Source: JACVRX01 sp035697245 | Lineage (GTDB): Bacteria; Actinomycetota; Actinomycetes; Jiangellales; Jiangellaceae | Length of the DNA: 31,184 bases | Assembly: GCA_035697245.1 (NCBI GenBank) | Contig: DASSDH010000266.1 | Coordinates: 1 to 31,184, forward strand | Reading direction: 5' to 3' | Shown here: in pieces, positions 14,524 through 22,807 of the stretch | Layout: every line of letters starts with the position of its first letter | Position numbering within the stretch: the stretch's first letter is position 1 | Position numbers and translations under genes: made by a program | Notes under the pieces: model-generated | Databases searched by the model: none | Seen by the model: only the letters and a program-made list of their open reading frames with translations | What the model was told of the DNA's origin: nothing

Positions 14524-15251
14524 ATTCGGTAGACCGACACATGCGATCGGGACTCCGCGGTGAATGCGGTTCCGGCCCAGTCCGCATGCCTGTTCTCCAG
14601 CTGGAAACCGGCGAGTTGCGCCATCAGGTCAAGTTCAGCCGGCCAGATATAGCGGTGTGGGCTGCGGAAGAGCTGCGCCTGCTTGCCGCCGTCGAAATGG
14701 AAGTGATGCGAGACGATCTGTTGCTGCACGACGTCGTAGGTGTCCAACCCGATGTAGCCCGGCTCGGACTGCCAGACTGTGGCGTGCTGTCCCGGCGGGA
14801 GTTTGCGCAACTCCGGCACCCACAGCTCGATGACGAAGCGGCCGCCAGGCGTGAGGTGACGCGCCGCGTTCTGAAAGCAGGCGACCTGTTCGGCCTGGGT
14901 CAGCAGGTTGGAGATCGTGTTGAAAACGAGGTAGACCAGCGTGTACTCGCCCGGGGCGCGGGCGGTGGCCATGTCCCCAACGACCACCGGAATCCGCTCC
15001 TCGTCTACCTTGCCGCGGAGCTGGTCGATCATCGGACCGGACAACTCGATACCGGTGACCGGAACGCCGCGCTCGGCCAAGGGGACCGCGACCCGACCGG
15101 TTCCGATTGCGAACTCCAGCGCTCGGCCGTTGCCCGCATATTCGGCCAGCCGGTCGACCGTCGGCCCCAACACCCCGGGGGCGAACATGCCAACACCCGG
15201 GGTGTCGTAGCGCTGGGCGGCATCGACGTCCCAAATCTCCTCTTGGCGCAC
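14508..15251 (-). CDS. Class I SAM-dependent methyltransferase
   Basis: A 247-residue Rossmann-fold methyltransferase. The SAM-binding block is ALEFAIGTGRVAVPLAERG (44-62), followed by GIELSGPMIDQLRGK (motif II acid). VVVGDMATARAPGEYTLVYLVFNTISNLLTQ holds the adenine-contact Asp and post-motif strand, and NAARHLTPGGRFVIELWVP is motif V/VI. The type resembles small-molecule methyltransferases of unknown substrate. The GTG at 15251 is the first start in the open frame, with AGGATCG upstream. It converges with the PadR-linked membrane gene and sits about 100 bases from the SRPBCC gene on the same strand. Confidence 0.88.
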   Translation of the reverse strand: MRQEEIWDVDAAQRYDTPGVGMFAPGVLGPTVDRLAEYAGNGRALEFAIGTGRVAVPLAERGVPVTGIELSGPMIDQLRGKVDEERIPVVVGDMATARAPGEYTLVYLVFNTISNLLTQAEQVACFQNAARHLTPGGRFVIELWVPELRKLPPGQHATVWQSEPGYIGLDTYDVVQQQIVSHHFHFDGGKQAQLFRSPHRYIWPAELDLMAQLAGFQLENRHADWAGTAFTAESRSHVSVYRIPTTS

Positions 15252-15354
15252 GGCGACGATCCTGTCAACGGAATCCTCACGCCGTCCAACGGCTTTCGAG
15301 AACGCTGATCTGCCCAGGTCGCCTGTGATGCTCCGGTGACCTGATCCGTGGAAA

Positions 15355-15771
15355 TCACTTCTCTGCTTCGGCCTTCAGGTCGGCCGCGTACCGCTCGAAG
15401 ATCGGCCCGAAGTCAGGTAGCCGGGCAGCGATCATGGGCAGCATCAGTCCCGAGAAGACCTCCGTCAGTTCAAATCGCGTGGCAGTCTCATCCGGGCTGG
15501 GTGCCAGTGAGTACGTCCGAACGCCGAGGAACATCACTGGGTTGCCGTTGCGCCACACCATCTCCTGGATAGGGACGAAGCGGGTGACTTTGACCTTGAA
15601 GGTCCTGCCCGGTGCCTCCGGTACCTGCATTTTCACGGTCCCACCGGGTTCGACATTCCCCTCTATGTTGGTCAGAGTGGAGTTCCAACACACCATGTCG
15701 TCCGCGCGAGTCAGCAGCGCCCATATCTTCTCGGGCGCGGCCTTGATCTCGGCCGAAACCGCGCACTGCAT
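15355..15771 (-). CDS. SRPBCC-family protein
   Basis: A protein of about 138 residues with the START/Bet v 1-like fold that encloses a hydrophobic ligand. Markers are VSAEIKAAPEKIWALLTRADDMVCWNSTLTNIEG, an early strand and helix that open the family, then FKVKVTRFVPIQEMVWRNGN, ATRFELTEVFSG and the long C-terminal helix FGPIFERYAADLKAEAEK. I start it at the ATG at 15771. An in-frame ATG at 15831 would add 20 residues and leave only about 20 bases to the divergent VOC gene. Neither has a good ribosome site. The ligand is unknown. Confidence 0.85.
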   Translation of the reverse strand: MQCAVSAEIKAAPEKIWALLTRADDMVCWNSTLTNIEGNVEPGGTVKMQVPEAPGRTFKVKVTRFVPIQEMVWRNGNPVMFLGVRTYSLAPSPDETATRFELTEVFSGLMLPMIAARLPDFGPIFERYAADLKAEAEK

Positions 15772-15852
15772 CCGGAAGGTCGACCGCGTTTTTACAGCAG
15801 TGATGCCATCCGTGGCCACGCGGCCGAGCATAGGCGATTTGAGGGAGCTGCC

Positions 15853-16701
15853 ATGAACGAGCCACGGATCTACCCCGAGGGTGTGACGTCGTGGATCGAC
15901 ATCGAGCACCGGGACATCGAGGCCGCCAAAGCGTTTTACGGCGGGCTGTTCGAATGGACATTCACGGATGCGACGCCGCCCGACGCTTCCTTTCGATATG
16001 CCGTCGCCAAGCTTCATGGCCTTGATGTTGCCGGCATCCGCGGACCCGCCGACGCTGGCGATGGCGCAGAGGGGCCAGAGGCGTGGACCACCTATGTCGC
16101 GGTCACCGACGCCGGCGCGGCAGCCGCGCGAATCGAAGCAGCCGGCGGACACGTGCTCGTCGGACCGTCCGACGTTGGGGAGTGGGGCCGGTCGGCGGTT
16201 TGTGTCGATCCGTCAGGTGTGCCTTTCGGGCTCTGGCAGGCCCGCCAGCGGCTCGGCGCTCAAGTCGTCAACACACCCGGCGCGTGGAACTTCAGTGACC
16301 TGCATGCCGCCGACCCGGAGGCGTCGGCAGCGTTCTACGCCGAGGTATTCGGGTGGTCGGTCGACAATCTGGGGTTCGCGATGATGATCCGCCTGCCCGG
16401 TTACGGCGATCATCTCGAGGCGACCGCCGATCCGGAGATCCGCACCCGTCAGGCTGGCGTCACGGCACCGCCTGGCTTCGCCGACGCCATCGGCTGGCTC
16501 GCTCCCGTTGGTGAAGACGAGCAGCCGCACTGGCATGTCTCCTTTACCGTCGCCGACCGAGATGCGACGGCCACGGCCGCCGAGCGGCTCGGTGGCACGG
16601 TGCTCGACCGCACCGACTCGGACTGGACCCGCGACGCGCTCATCCGCGACCCGCTGGGCGGCGTCTTCACGGCGAGCCAGTTCACCCCGCCAAACACCTG
16701 A
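15853..16701 (+). CDS. VOC (glyoxalase/bleomycin-resistance) two-domain protein
   Basis: A 282-residue protein with two tandem vicinal-oxygen-chelate domains. The first (about 9-130) reads TSWIDIEHRDIEAAKAFYGGLFEWTFTD and ends VCVDPSGVPFGLWQA. The second (about 143-280) reads AWNFSDLHAADPEASAAFYAEVFGWSVDN and ends LIRDPLGGVFTASQF. Two half-units in one chain could form one complete metal site. This two-domain type is common in actinobacteria and usually lacks a known substrate. GAGGGAG lies about seven bases before the ATG. Confidence 0.92.
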   Translation: MNEPRIYPEGVTSWIDIEHRDIEAAKAFYGGLFEWTFTDATPPDASFRYAVAKLHGLDVAGIRGPADAGDGAEGPEAWTTYVAVTDAGAAAARIEAAGGHVLVGPSDVGEWGRSAVCVDPSGVPFGLWQARQRLGAQVVNTPGAWNFSDLHAADPEASAAFYAEVFGWSVDNLGFAMMIRLPGYGDHLEATADPEIRTRQAGVTAPPGFADAIGWLAPVGEDEQPHWHVSFTVADRDATATAAERLGGTVLDRTDSDWTRDALIRDPLGGVFTASQFTPPNT

Positions 16702-16753
16702 GCCCCCGGTGCCTAGCCGCGCCAGTCGAGAATGAGGCTCCCAAGCAGCTCGC

Positions 16754-17128
16754 CTATGTACTGATCGGCGGCGCCCACGCTGGCCGAGCGATGAGGCAAA
16801 ACGGGTGACCCGCGGGGTCTGCATAGACGTGGTCACCTCCGGCCAGCGGCCGAGCGCCCAGCGCAATAACACGCGGTTCCGCCGTCACAATGTCGTCCAC
16901 CATCACGTCTAAATGGAACTGCTGAGGCCGGTCAGGATTGGGCCAGTCCGGCGGTTGGTGATTCCGCGCAAGCTGGAAGGCCACGCCGGACGTCGTGTCG
17001 TCCTTGGAGATCACGACCCAAACGTCTGACTGGTACGTGCCCGGTAGCCCGAGCAATTCGGAGTAGAAGGATGCCAGCGCCGCAGGATCCGGGCAGTCAA
17101 TGACGACGTGGTGCATCCGGCCGATCAC
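16754..17128 (-). CDS. Single-domain VOC-family protein
   Basis: A 124-residue VOC domain. It begins with MHHVVIDCPDPAALASFYSELLGL (metal-ligand His and the helix that opens each module) and continues with FQLARNHQPPDWPNPDRPQQFHLDVMVDDI and VYADPAGHPFCLIARP. I chose the GTG at 17128, which has AGGAGG nine bases upstream; an internal ATG four codons later lacks that. Members with the PPDWPNPDRPQQFHLD block are commonly annotated as glyoxalase-like. The substrate is unknown. It is divergent from the SMP-30-like gene, 79 bases apart. Confidence 0.9.
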   Translation of the reverse strand: MIGRMHHVVIDCPDPAALASFYSELLGLPGTYQSDVWVVISKDDTTSGVAFQLARNHQPPDWPNPDRPQQFHLDVMVDDIVTAEPRVIALGARPLAGGDHVYADPAGHPFCLIARPAWAPPIST

Positions 17129-17207
17129 GGAGCCGATCCTCCTCGCCCTCACCAAGCAGTACCACGACCGCTTAGGCTTCGCGGAGCGTACGTCGAATGG
17201 GGGTCGG

Positions 17208-18089
17208 ATGTCTCGCACGTCCTCCGAGGTCATCAAACCTCGGGTACTGCTCGGCGGACTCGCCATGCCCGAATCCCCTCGCTGGCACAACGGCCGACTG
17301 TGGTTTTCGAACTGGGGCGCCGGCGAGATCGTGGCGGTCGATCTCGACGGCAACAGCGAGGTGGTCGGCCGCGGACCGGAGGGTATGGGTTGGGCGGTCA
17401 ACTGGCTTCCGGACAACCGCATGCTCATCACCGGGAGCGAGCTGGTCCGCGTCGAGCCGGACGGCTCTCGCCTCCGCCATGCCGACCTGAGCCACCTCTC
17501 GCCCTATGGCTGGAGCGAGATAACGGTCGACGGGCGCGGCAACATCTATGTCAACACGATCAACTTCGATTTCGCGGACTTCGACGCTGTCCTTGCCAGC
17601 GGACAGGCGCCGGGAAAGATTGCGCTCGTTACACCCGACGGTGACGTCTGTGAAGTCGCCACCGAGATCGCCTTTCCGAACGGGATGGTCATCACATCGG
17701 ACAACAAGACCCTCATTGTTGCCGAGTCGTTCGCTGCACGGCTCTCTGCTTTCGATGTCGCTGAAAACGGCACCCTGTCGAATCGACGGGTCTGGGCCGA
17801 CGGCGTGGGCCCGGACGGCATCTGCCTGGACACCGACGGGTGCATCTGGGCCTCTAGCGGCGCCATGATCAACGACTGCGCTCGCATCCGCGAACACGGC
17901 GAGGTCCTCGAAACGATCGAACTCGACCGTCCTTGCTTCGCCGCGATGCTAGGCGGGCCCGACCGCCGGACGCTGTTCATGCTGACGGCCGAATGGCGCG
18001 GCACCGAGGCCATCGAAGACGTCGTGAGGGCGAGAACCGGACAAGTCCTCGTCGCCGACGCACCTGCACCGGGCGTCGGCTGGCCATAG
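17208..18089 (+). CDS. SMP-30/gluconolactonase-family lactonase-like protein
   Basis: A 293-residue six-bladed beta-propeller of the SMP-30/gluconolactonase/LRE family. These enzymes hydrolyse sugar lactones or related esters at a divalent metal. Metal-site blocks are present: GLAMPESPRWHNGRLWFSNW (Glu near residue 21), then AFPNGMVITSDNKTLIVAES (Asn) and VGPDGICLDTDGCIWAS (Asp). The ATG at 17208 follows GGGGGTCGG and begins the conserved part. Earlier starts in the frame run into the divergent VOC gene. The natural lactone is not predictable. Confidence 0.92.
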   Translation: MSRTSSEVIKPRVLLGGLAMPESPRWHNGRLWFSNWGAGEIVAVDLDGNSEVVGRGPEGMGWAVNWLPDNRMLITGSELVRVEPDGSRLRHADLSHLSPYGWSEITVDGRGNIYVNTINFDFADFDAVLASGQAPGKIALVTPDGDVCEVATEIAFPNGMVITSDNKTLIVAESFAARLSAFDVAENGTLSNRRVWADGVGPDGICLDTDGCIWASSGAMINDCARIREHGEVLETIELDRPCFAAMLGGPDRRTLFMLTAEWRGTEAIEDVVRARTGQVLVADAPAPGVGWP

Positions 18090-18320
18090 TCCTGCTGCCC
18101 TAGCTGTGCACCGGAGCTGACCTGCTGAACCGGAGTATGGGATTGCCGCTGAACGCGGCCCGGCAGGTGTGTGCGCCGTCCTGTGACGCAGTTGCTGTCG
18201 TCGGCGAGCTGGACCGCAGCGGTAGGCGATCCGTGACTCCTGGGGCAACGTCTCCCCGGGATGGGAGCCGCGGGAGAGTCTTCCGCGAAGCCTCGGCGAC
18301 CGGGCCTCCCGGTTACGGCG

Positions 18321-18428
18321 ATCCCCGACCAGGCCCACCCAGCCCGGGTTCTGGCCGCCGTGGCTCGCGCCCTACGACCCGACGGCGTCTTCCTGATGGT
18401 CGACATCAAGGCCTCCAGCGCCGTCAGG
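18321..18428 (+). pseudogene. Remnant of a class I methyltransferase
   Basis: The frame reads IPDQAHPARVLAAVARALRP then DGVFLMVDIKASS, which matches the post-SAM-motif region of a methyltransferase (helix, RALRP-G turn, strand VFLMVDIKAS). Nothing before or after continues the fold, so it is a fragment about 36 codons long. It lies about 75 bases from the 3' end of tRNA-Ser(TGA). I see no gene in the rest of 18090-18502. Confidence 0.45.
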
Positions 18429-18502
18429 CTCGGGCGAGAACGGCACGCCTCGACAGCCGTGCGGCTTCATGAACTGCGCGAACGTTGTAATAACGACCAC
18501 AG

Positions 18503-18595
18503 CGGAGGGCGTGGGATTCGAACCCACGAGGACGGAGTGGGCCCCGCCCTAGAACTTTTCAAGAGTTCCCCGTTCGGCCTCTCCGGCAGCCCTCC
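18503..18595 (-). tRNA. tRNA-Ser(TGA)
   Basis: The minus strand begins GGAGGGC and ends GCCCTCC plus discriminator G. The anticodon arm is GAACT-CTTGAAA-AGTTC with anticodon TGA. A long variable arm and the T arm GGGTTCGAATCCC follow, as expected for class II tRNA-Ser. Length is 93, with no encoded CCA. Confidence 0.95.
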
Positions 18596-18697
18596 TGGAT
18601 ACCCAGTCTCCCATTCTGGGCGGGGGCTTTACCGACCCGCCACTTCGGAGGCACCATCGAGGTCTGGAAATGCCCCGGCCCGAGCCGGAGGTGGTCG

Positions 18698-19156
18698 ATG
18701 GCGTCGCACCCGCTGTCCGAACCCGTAGATCTCGCGCGCACCCGACGCGCGGAGTTGCTCGCTGCTATCACTGCATTGGAGAGAGCGCTCGCGGCCCCGG
18801 CCGGCGACCCGGTCTGGACGGCCCGGGTCCAAGCCCGCACCGACCAGCTGGCCAGCGCGTTCGACGACCATGTGAGCGCTACCGAGGGCCCCGACGGCAT
18901 GTATGCGGAAATCCTGCGGACCGCCCCCAGGTTGCGCTTCGGTGTGGACCGGCTTGCCACCGAGCACGACGACATCCGGGTCGCCATCAGTGCACTCGAC
19001 AAGCTGATCGATGACCTGACCGAGTCAGAACCTGACGACGTCGGACGGATCCGCGACGAGGGTGTCGCCCTGATGGCCAGGCTGGTTCGCCATCGGCAGC
19101 GAGGTGCCGACCTTGTCTTCGAGGCGTACGCCCAGGACATCGGCGGCTGCGACTGA
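18698..19156 (+). CDS. Hemerythrin-like helical protein
   Basis: A 152-residue helical protein with the spacing of a hemerythrin HHE four-helix bundle. Candidate ligands are His58 and Glu63 (FDDHVSATEGP), Glu89-His90 (ATEHDDI), and His132, Glu142, Asp147 (RHRQRGADLVFEAYAQDIGG). Hemerythrins hold a di-iron centre that binds O2 or senses redox state. The HRQRGADLVFEAY block is a family hallmark I recognise from actinobacterial proteins usually called hypothetical or hemerythrin-domain. GGAGGTGG lies just before the ATG. The exact ligand set is inferred. Confidence 0.78.
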   Translation: MASHPLSEPVDLARTRRAELLAAITALERALAAPAGDPVWTARVQARTDQLASAFDDHVSATEGPDGMYAEILRTAPRLRFGVDRLATEHDDIRVAISALDKLIDDLTESEPDDVGRIRDEGVALMARLVRHRQRGADLVFEAYAQDIGGCD

Positions 19157-19205
19157 CGGAGTCGCCAAGGGCGGCGAGCCGATGTACGACGGCTACCGTT
19201 CGCTC

Positions 19206-19955
19206 GTGACAAAACCCCATACGCTCGCGGTGGACTGCGGCGGTACCGGCGTCAAGGCCATGGTGCTCGACGCAGCCGGCAAGCCGGCCAGTAAGCGAGT
19301 CAAACGTCGGACGCCGTATCCGAGCCCGCCCGCCGTTGTCGTCAGTGCCGTCAGTGAGCTGGCTGTGCAAACGGGGGTCGACTACGACCGGGTGTCGGTG
19401 GGCTTCCCCGGCATGGTGCGCAACGGTGTCGTCTACGCGACGCCTCATTACGTAACCGAGGCCGGTCCGTTCACGCCGGTTCGACCCGACCTGGTGAAGG
19501 AATGGCAAGAGTTCGACGTGCGGGCGGCGCTGGAAGCAGAGCTGGGCCGACCGACGCGAGTTCGCAACGATGCTGAGATCGCCGGGCTGGCCGTGATCGA
19601 GGGCACCGGCTTCGAGGTGATCCTCACTTTGGGCACCGGGTTGGGATGCGCGCTCTTCGACAACGGACGGCTCGTCCCCAAGATCGAGATATCGCAGGCG
19701 CCCTTTCGGAAGGGCCAGACCTATGACGAACAGGTCGGTCACCATGCCCGGCGCCGCCTCGGAGCGCAGGCGTGGACCAACCGCGTCGCCAAAGCGATAC
19801 AGACCCTGCGACCCGTGCTCTGGTGGGACCACCTCTACGTCGGCGGCGGCGGCGCCAAACACCTCACCCGAGACCTGGGCGAGGACATCACCATCATCAG
19901 CAACGACTACGGACTTCTCGGCGGCGTGCGGCTGTGGGACAACGATCAGCGTTGA
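19206..19955 (+). CDS. ROK-family sugar kinase (polyphosphate-glucokinase-like)
   Basis: A ROK kinase of about 249 residues. It opens with the phosphate-1 motif TLAVDCGGTGVKAMVLDAAG, then VGFPGMVRNGVV, the catalytic Asp in TRVRNDAEIAGLAVIEG, and the glycine-rich TLGTGLGCALFDNG. The C-terminal part has VGGGGAKHL. It lacks the ROK zinc motif CxCGxxGC, a trait of the polyphosphate/ATP glucokinase branch. The start could be the GTG at 19206, where conservation begins, or the ATG at 19182, which has weak GGCGAG upstream. Its end overlaps the convergent hydrolase by 10 bases. Confidence 0.85.
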   Translation: MTKPHTLAVDCGGTGVKAMVLDAAGKPASKRVKRRTPYPSPPAVVVSAVSELAVQTGVDYDRVSVGFPGMVRNGVVYATPHYVTEAGPFTPVRPDLVKEWQEFDVRAALEAELGRPTRVRNDAEIAGLAVIEGTGFEVILTLGTGLGCALFDNGRLVPKIEISQAPFRKGQTYDEQVGHHARRRLGAQAWTNRVAKAIQTLRPVLWWDHLYVGGGGAKHLTRDLGEDITIISNDYGLLGGVRLWDNDQR

Positions 19956-20749
19956 TCATGACGAGGCACGACGTTCCAGCGGCGATGCTGCAGTGCCGGA
20001 TTGTGATCCCGGACGGCACGGAGCCGGTCCGGCTCGACGACGCCGGTGACGACGCCGTCGGCTTCGCCCAATGCCGCCACGATCACACCCATCGGGTCGA
20101 CCAGTGCACTGCGCCCGCAGTACAGCGGCCCGCACTGGGCGGCACCGGCCACGTACACGGTGTTCTCGATGGCCCTCGCCCGCAGCAGGACGATCCACTG
20201 GTCCTCCTTCAGCGGGCCCCGAACCCAGGCGGCGGGAACCGCGATCACCTGGGCACCAGCGTCGACCAGCGCCCGCGCCTGTTCGGGAAAGCGCAGGTCG
20301 TAGCACGTCATGAGGCCGATCCGCAGGCCGACGATGTCCATCGTCACCGCTTGCGGTTCTCCGGCTCGCAGCTTGTCCGACTCCCGGTGCCCGAAGGAGT
20401 CGAACAGGTGCGCCTTGCGGTACGAGGCGAGCGGAGTCCCATCGGCGTCAAGGGCGACCAGAGTGTTGTACGGCCGATCCGGGTCATCCGAGCGTTCGAA
20501 CATCCCCGCAACGACCACCGCGGCGTACTGCCGTGCGAGCTCTGCCAGTGCGCCGACAAAAGGCCCGCCGAGCGACTGCGCCACGGGTCCGAGCGGAGTC
20601 TCGGGCGGTCCGAAATCGTGCATTGCTGCTTCTGGCAGCAGGATCAGATCGGCGTCGACACCGGCCAACAGTTTCGTCGCCGTGGCGACGTTCGCGGCCG
20701 GGTCGGTGCCGGCCGCGAATTGAACCAAGGCCACGCGCACAGCACTCAT
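19946..20749 (-). CDS. Carbon-nitrogen hydrolase (nitrilase superfamily)
   Basis: A 267-residue nitrilase-superfamily amidohydrolase. The catalytic triad is clear: Glu40 (LILLPEAAMHD), Lys112 (SYRKAHLFDSFG) and Cys149 (LMTCYDLRFPEQAR). Such enzymes hydrolyse amides or nitriles via a thioester. The TCYDLRFPE block and the length place it with the Nit2/omega-amidase-like and deaminated-glutathione-amidase group, but substrate specificity is unproven. The ATG at 20749 has GGAGCGGATGGGCGAGG upstream. A palindromic element lies between it and the divergent mobA gene. Confidence 0.92.
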   Translation of the reverse strand: MSAVRVALVQFAAGTDPAANVATATKLLAGVDADLILLPEAAMHDFGPPETPLGPVAQSLGGPFVGALAELARQYAAVVVAGMFERSDDPDRPYNTLVALDADGTPLASYRKAHLFDSFGHRESDKLRAGEPQAVTMDIVGLRIGLMTCYDLRFPEQARALVDAGAQVIAVPAAWVRGPLKEDQWIVLLRARAIENTVYVAGAAQCGPLYCGRSALVDPMGVIVAALGEADGVVTGVVEPDRLRAVRDHNPALQHRRWNVVPRHDQR

Positions 20750-20768
20750 CCTCGCCCATCCGCTCCAT

Positions 20769-20816
20769 GATCATGTCGAGTTAACGTGCGTATACGGCAG
20801 CAAAGTCGACATGATC
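20769..20816. repeat. Concentric palindromic element between nitrilase and mobA
   Basis: GATCATGTCGA (20769-20779) is the exact reverse complement of 20806-20816. The inner palindrome CGTATACG (20789-20796) has exactly the same centre, so the whole 48-base unit is symmetric with imperfect inner arms. It lies in a divergent intergenic region. It could be a dual operator or a dispersed palindromic repeat. Confidence 0.55.
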
Positions 20817-20844
20817 GATTATGGGAAGGACGGAGGGGTGGTCG

Positions 20845-21438
20845 GTGGGTACCGAGGACGCCTGGGATGCCGTCGTGCTCGCCGGTGGACGGGCCCGCCG
20901 GCTCGGCGGCATGGACAAGGCCGCGCTGGAGATCCGCGGCCGGTCGCTCCTGGGAATCGCGCTCGCGGCTTGCGCGGGCGCGCGGTACCGGGTCGTCGTG
21001 GGCCCACAACGCCTGACCGATGACCCGGTCCGATGGGCCCAGGAGTCTCCGGCCGGTTCCGGACCCCTCGCCGCCCTTGGCGCCGGCCTGGCCGTCTTGC
21101 CGACCGGCTCAGCGGTGGTCGTCGTACTGGCTGCCGACCTGCCGGCAGTCGACGCCGAGCTGGTCGGCCGGCTCCGCGCTGCAGTTGCCGGTTCGACGCG
21201 GGTCGACGGGGCGATCGTCGTCGACGACCAGCACCGGGCCCAGCCACTGCTTGCCGCATATCGCCGCACTCCGCTGGAGCAAGCGGTCACGGAGATCGGT
21301 GTCCTGCGGGACCGACCTGTCCGCTCGATCCTGGATCGGCTCACCGTCGCGGCGATCGCGGACACGACTGCGGCGGATGACATCGATACCCCGGCGGACC
21401 TGGCCCGCTGGATTCACAATCGCCCAGGGAGGCCGTGA
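20845..21438 (+). CDS. mobA: Molybdenum cofactor guanylyltransferase-like NTP-transferase
   Basis: A 197-residue nucleotidyltransferase of the MobA type, which transfers GMP to molybdopterin. The signature is AVVLAGGRARRLGGMDKAAL (10-29), with the Lys that contacts phosphate. The Mg-binding motif is VVVLAADLPAVDAELV. The GTG at 20845 has GGAGGGG nine bases upstream; an earlier ATG at 20821 has none. The DUF6457 gene that overlaps its stop is a usual partner in actinobacteria. No molybdoenzyme is in the window. Confidence 0.88.
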   Translation: MGTEDAWDAVVLAGGRARRLGGMDKAALEIRGRSLLGIALAACAGARYRVVVGPQRLTDDPVRWAQESPAGSGPLAALGAGLAVLPTGSAVVVVLAADLPAVDAELVGRLRAAVAGSTRVDGAIVVDDQHRAQPLLAAYRRTPLEQAVTEIGVLRDRPVRSILDRLTVAAIADTTAADDIDTPADLARWIHNRPGRP

Positions 21439-21683
21439 TGGACGAATGGATCACTCGGCTCTGCGACGCACTCGACGTGCCGATCGCCGACGTCGACGTC
21501 AACGCCGTATTGGACCTCGCGAGGGACGCAGCTCACAATGTCGACCGCCCAGCGGCCCCCATCACCACCTACATCGTCGGCTATGCCGCCGCGCAACGCG
21601 GGGGCGGCGGGCGCGCGGTCACCCATGTCACCGAGCTCGCGGCCGCCCTCGCCAGGGACTGGGACGCGCCGGTCGGAAATTGA
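21438..21683 (+). CDS. DUF6457-type small protein
   Basis: An 81-residue acidic helical protein: MDEWITRLCDALDVPIADVDVNAVLDLARDAAHNVDRPAAPITTYIVGYAAAQRGG. I recognise this as the DUF6457 type seen beside mobA and formate-dehydrogenase accessory genes; its function is unknown. The ATG at 21438 shares one base with the mobA stop (TGATG), so they are coupled. The preceding GTG at 21435 is an alternative start. Confidence 0.85.
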   Translation: MDEWITRLCDALDVPIADVDVNAVLDLARDAAHNVDRPAAPITTYIVGYAAAQRGGGGRAVTHVTELAAALARDWDAPVGN

Positions 21684-22807
21684 CCACGTTGCCGACCGGG
21701 GTACGGTCCAGCGGTCCGCTAGCGTCGGACATCGTGAACGCCGCGGGGTTGGTGCGCCTCCCGGCGACCGGCCTGGACCCGGTCCGGTCCATCATCCGGC
21801 GGGTCGTGGCAGCGCTGGGCGTGCTCGCCGTCGTGGTCTTCGTGGTGTGGATAGACCGGGACGGGTACCGGGACACCTCGGATGGCTCGGTCGACCTCCT
21901 GGACGCGATTTACTACTCGACCGTCAGCCTGTCGACGACGGGTTACGGAGACATCACCCCCGTCAGCGACCCGGCCCGGCTGGTCAACATCGTCTTCATC
22001 ACGCCGCTGCGGGTGCTGTTCCTGATCGTCCTGGTCGGGACGACGCTGGAGGCCCTCACGTCACGAGGCCGCCAGCAGCTGCGGCTCAACCGATGGAGGA
22101 GGACCGTGCGCGACCACACAGTGATCGTCGGATACGGCGTCAAAGGTCGCAGCGCGGCGGCGACGTTGCTGTCCAATGGATACCCCGCCGAGAAGATCGT
22201 CGTCGTCGATCCGAACGCCCAATCCGTCGAGGACGCCAACGAGGCCGGGCTGGTAGGCGTGCTCGGTGACGCGACGCGCTCGGACACCCTCCGCCGGGCC
22301 GGAGTGCCGGCCGCCGCGGAGGTCATCATCACCACGGCCCGGGACGACACGAACGTGCTCGCGACGCTCACCGCTCGTCAGCTCAATCCGTCGGCGGAGA
22401 TCGTCGCCTCAGTGCGGGAGGCCGAGAACCAGGGGTTGGTCCGGCAGAGCGGCGCCAACACGGCCATCATTTCCTCCGACGCCGTCGGCCGTCTGCTCGG
22501 GCTCGCGACGGTGAGCCCGGCCCTGGGCACGGTGCTCGAGGATCTCCTCACCACGGGCGAAGGCCTCGAGGTGGCCGAGCGCGATGTCCAGCCGCGAGAG
22601 GTCGGGCAGGTGCCGAGGAAGCTGGACGACCTCGTCATCGCCGTGGTCCGCGACGGCCAGGTGCTCGCCTACCACTCGCCGGGGGTGGGTCACCTGGTGC
22701 GTGGGGACCGAGTCGTCGTCGTCCGTCCCGCGGAGGAGCAGCCGTGGGCACCCCGGCCCGGAACCAGCGAAGCCACCAGCGCGGATGAGCCGGAGGATGG
22801 GGGCTGA
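21680..22807 (+). CDS. Two-membrane-segment potassium channel with RCK/TrkA domains
   Basis: A protein of about 375 residues built like MthK-type K+ channels. TM1 is near 40-57, the pore loop holds the selectivity filter TTGYGD (86-91), and TM2 is near 101-121. The RCK-N domain starts HTVIVGYGVKGRSAAATLL (Rossmann-like, 146-164) with a nucleotide-binding acid in VVVDPN. A TrkA-C-like domain ends the chain. RCK domains gate by Ca2+, nucleotides or NAD(H). The TTG at 21680 overlaps the DUF6457 stop (TTGA). Other starts lie 18 or more codons in, and no strong ribosome site marks any of them. Confidence 0.9.
   Translation: MTTLPTGVRSSGPLASDIVNAAGLVRLPATGLDPVRSIIRRVVAALGVLAVVVFVVWIDRDGYRDTSDGSVDLLDAIYYSTVSLSTTGYGDITPVSDPARLVNIVFITPLRVLFLIVLVGTTLEALTSRGRQQLRLNRWRRTVRDHTVIVGYGVKGRSAAATLLSNGYPAEKIVVVDPNAQSVEDANEAGLVGVLGDATRSDTLRRAGVPAAAEVIITTARDDTNVLATLTARQLNPSAEIVASVREAENQGLVRQSGANTAIISSDAVGRLLGLATVSPALGTVLEDLLTTGEGLEVAERDVQPREVGQVPRKLDDLVIAVVRDGQVLAYHSPGVGHLVRGDRVVVVRPAEEQPWAPRPGTSEATSADEPEDGG

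Noticed and set aside
18261..18728. 155-residue plus-strand frame containing GGRGIRTHEDG
   Set aside because: The C-terminal part is the tRNA-Ser read antisense; only the short methyltransferase-like piece is meaningful.
21020..21679. Longer start for the potassium channel (595 residues)
   Set aside because: The extra part overlaps mobA and DUF6457 in another frame and looks like a Ser/Arg-rich shadow.
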